In this document: one piece after another, positions 32,208-34,143 of the stretch
Layout of the letters: each line of letters starts with the position of its first letter
Position numbering within the stretch: position 1 is the first letter of the stretch
Assembly: GCF_017355165.1 (NCBI RefSeq)
Contig: NZ_JADILK010000049.1
Span: forward strand, 1-34,143
Direction: 5' to 3'
Length of the DNA stretch: 34,143 nt
Source: Bacillus sp. SD075
GTDB lineage: Bacteria; Bacillota; Bacilli; Bacillales; DSM-1321
Program-made: the position numbers and the translations under genes
The notes under the pieces: model-generated
The model's database searches: none
Seen by the model: only the letters and a program-made list of their open reading frames with translations
What the model was told of the DNA's origin: nothing

Positions 32208-34063
32208 GTAATCACAAAAAACCTCAAGGCGGCGGTCAGGTTGGGCATGGTCCTGGTGGCGGTAACATGATGATGATGGGTCAAAAAGCAAAAGATTTTA
32301 AAGGAACACTAAGACGTCTCTTGACCTATTTAAAACCTCGACGCAACAAATTGATTGCCGTGTTCTTCGCTGCAATCATGAGTACGATTTTTATGATTGT
32401 CGGGCCAAAGATCATGGGAAATGCAATTACAGAATTATTCGAAGGAGCTTACGGGAAATTCCAGGGAATACCAGGAGCAGCTATTAACTTTGATAAAATT
32501 GGCCAGATCCTTCTACTCCTTGCCGGACTGTATGCCTTAAGCAGCCTTTTCAACTATGTACAACAGTACATTATGTCAAGTGTTGCACAAGACACGGTAT
32601 ATGATCTTCGAGAAGATGTGAACGAAAAGCTCGAGAAACTTCCACTCAAATATTTTGAAGGACGTCCAAACGGAGAAACACTTAGCCGGATGACCAACGA
32701 TATTGATACAATCGGGAGCACCCTTCAGCAAAGTTTAACGCAGTTCATCACATCAATCGTAACGATCTTGGGGATTATCATCATGATGCTTTCGATAAGC
32801 CCGTTATTGACATTAATTTCGATAGTCAGCTTACCTCTGTCAATATTTGCAATCCGGCCTATTTTAAAAAGATCCCAAAAATATTTTGCCGATCAACAGC
32901 GTAAACTCGGACAATTAAATGGTCACATTGAAGAGATATATACCGGCCATCAAGTCGTTAAAGCATTCGGATATGAAAAAAAGGCGAGTACCCAGTTTAC
33001 TGCGGTTAATGAAGAATTGTATGAAGCGGGAAGCAAAGCCCAGTTTATATCGGGTATCATTATGCCCGTGATGTTCTTTATCGGAAATTTGAGCTATGTC
33101 CTCATCAGCGTTGTCGGCGGAATATTGGTAACGCAACGTTCGATTTCGATTGGTGACATTCAAGCATTCATCACATATTCAAAGCAGTTCACCCAGCCAA
33201 TTACACAAACGGCTAACATCGCTAACATTATTCAGTCGACGGTTGCAGCAGCTGAGCGTGTTTTTGAACTACTTGATGAAGAAGAGGAAATGAAAGAACA
33301 AACCACAGCTATTATAAAAAGGGCAAATGGTGCTGTCTCTTTCGAACATGTGGACTTTGGATATGGGGAAGAAATGTTAATTGAAGATATGAACATCGAT
33401 GTCTTGCCTGGACAGACTGTCGCAATTGTTGGACCGACCGGTGCTGGAAAAACAACTATGATAAATCTCTTGATGAGATTTTATGAACTCAATGGCGGAA
33501 AGATTAATATTGATGGCCTTGATACACGGAAGATGTCACGGAATGATCTTCGAAAGAATTTTGGTATGGTACTTCAAGATACCTGGCTCTTTAATGGTAC
33601 GATTAAAGAAAATATCGCTTATGGCAAAAATGGAGCAACTGATGAAGAAATTTTTGCAGCTGCCCGCACGGCACATGCCGACCATTTCATTCGGACACTG
33701 CCAGATGGTTATGAGACAATCTTAAACGAGGAAGCTTCGAACATCTCTCAAGGCCAAAAGCAGCTTTTGACAATCGCACGAGCTGTTATAGCAGATCCAC
33801 CAATCATGATATTGGATGAAGCCACGTCTAGTGTGGACACACGGACAGAAGTCTTTATCCAAAAGGCCATGAACCGACTGATGGAAGGACGGACTAGCTT
33901 TGTCATTGCCCACCGTCTCTCAACGATTAAGGATGCAGATTTGATTCTTGTTATGGATCAAGGAAAAGTGATAGAGAAGGGAACGCATTCAGACCTTTTA
34001 AAGGAGAATGGTTTCTATGCAGAGCTATACAATAGTCAGTTCACTGAAAATGTAGCTGGATAA
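32204..34063 (+). CDS. Heterodimeric ABC exporter, catalytic subunit
   Basis: A 619-residue half-transporter. A Gly- and Met-rich cytosolic N-terminus (residues 8-26) precedes six membrane helices (about 50-345) and an ATPase domain with Walker A GPTGAGKT (410-417), Walker B MILDEATSSVD with the catalytic Glu539, and an altered signature ISQGQ (514-518). The deviations complement those of the partner: its Walker B and the partner's LSGGQ make one good site, and the other composite site is degenerate. GAGGAGG lies 7 nt before the ATG, which overlaps the previous stop. It is related to YfiC/LmrD-type exporters. Confidence 0.92.
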   Translation: MSNHKKPQGGGQVGHGPGGGNMMMMGQKAKDFKGTLRRLLTYLKPRRNKLIAVFFAAIMSTIFMIVGPKIMGNAITELFEGAYGKFQGIPGAAINFDKIGQILLLLAGLYALSSLFNYVQQYIMSSVAQDTVYDLREDVNEKLEKLPLKYFEGRPNGETLSRMTNDIDTIGSTLQQSLTQFITSIVTILGIIIMMLSISPLLTLISIVSLPLSIFAIRPILKRSQKYFADQQRKLGQLNGHIEEIYTGHQVVKAFGYEKKASTQFTAVNEELYEAGSKAQFISGIIMPVMFFIGNLSYVLISVVGGILVTQRSISIGDIQAFITYSKQFTQPITQTANIANIIQSTVAAAERVFELLDEEEEMKEQTTAIIKRANGAVSFEHVDFGYGEEMLIEDMNIDVLPGQTVAIVGPTGAGKTTMINLLMRFYELNGGKINIDGLDTRKMSRNDLRKNFGMVLQDTWLFNGTIKENIAYGKNGATDEEIFAAARTAHADHFIRTLPDGYETILNEEASNISQGQKQLLTIARAVIADPPIMILDEATSSVDTRTEVFIQKAMNRLMEGRTSFVIAHRLSTIKDADLILVMDQGKVIEKGTHSDLLKENGFYAELYNSQFTENVAG

Positions 34064-34069
34064 TAAGAT

Positions 34070-34102
34070 AGAGGCCAAATTCCCAATCGGAATTTGGCCT
34101 CT
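34070..34102. terminator. Hairpin behind the ABC operon
   Basis: AGAGGCCAAATTCC pairs perfectly with GGAATTTGGCCTCT around a CAATC loop, 6 bp after the stop codon. It lacks a T-run on the plus strand, so it may act as an mRNA end stabiliser or together with the next hairpin. Confidence 0.6.
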
Positions 34103-34107
34103 CAGAC

Positions 34108-34143
34108 TGTAGACAAACTCGATGAAAATCGAGTTTGTCTACA
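34108..34143. repeat. Perfect 16-bp hairpin with GAAA loop at the right edge
   Basis: TGTAGACAAACTCGAT pairs exactly with ATCGAGTTTGTCTACA. The stem reaches the last base of the window and may continue beyond. The end TTTGTCTACA also occurs at 51-60, suggesting a dispersed hairpin family. Confidence 0.6.

Noticed and set aside
1..34143. CRISPR array, tRNA, rRNA, riboswitch or prophage
   Set aside because: I saw no regularly spaced repeats, no cloverleaf or rRNA sequence, no recognisable riboswitch core and no phage genes.

Overview
The window looks like chromosomal DNA of a low-GC Gram-positive spore-former of the Bacillaceae. Peribacillus or the Bacillus simplex group is my best guess; no marker gene fixes the species. 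The reasons are A/T-rich intergenic DNA, strong GGAGG-type ribosome binding sites, frequent TTG and GTG starts, hairpin-plus-T terminators, and gene sets whose closest relatives I recognise in Bacillus subtilis. Everything from 255 to 29561 reads on the minus strand, apart from a small relic at 16441-16681. Only the last three genes read on the plus strand.

Layout, left to right. (1) 255-6020: a pxpA - ycsG - ycsI - pxpB(kipI) - pxpC(kipA) - kipR operon for 5-oxoproline use. It has the same order as B. subtilis, and a perfect TnrA box sits at the activating distance upstream of a sigma-A promoter. (2) 6052-10374: an MFS carrier, a histidine/phenylalanine ammonia-lyase family protein and a sarcosine-oxidase-like flavoenzyme. 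The lyase is the most unusual object here. It precisely lacks the Ala-Ser-Gly tripeptide that forms the MIO cofactor, has lost two residues that work with MIO, and is cut by an in-frame TAA 63 codons before its normal end. (3) 10704-15870: a 50-residue protein, hutI and hutU (histidine degradation without hutH or hutG), and an AraC-type regulator with an atypical receiver domain. (4) 15966-17012: a decay zone with two inverted MFS transporter relics and an IS3-family transposase relic. (5) 17100-20171: a nitroreductase, an MhqO-type VOC dioxygenase and an EamA permease. (6) 20548-25618: MaoC hydratase, GntP permease, crotonase and acyl-CoA synthetase, preceded by a sigma-54-type promoter. (7) 25840-29561: a PAS/AAA+/Fis sigma-54 activator and a stand-alone pair of branched-chain 2-oxoacid dehydrogenase E1 genes. 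(8) 29912-34143: a MarR regulator and a heterodimeric ABC exporter, closed by two perfect hairpins.

Most of the window is catabolic and nitrogen/carbon-scavenging: 5-oxoproline to glutamate, histidine intermediates to glutamate, N-methyl amino acids, acyl-CoA and branched-chain oxoacids, with quinone/drug defence genes between. Two modules deserve experiments. One is the MIO-less lyase with its carrier and flavin oxidase; a betaine-type substrate such as ergothioneine or hercynine is the working hypothesis. The other is the acyl-CoA module, whose enzymes could convert an (R)-3-hydroxyacid to the (S)-CoA ester. All functional calls rest on reading the translations and on family knowledge; no searches were run.
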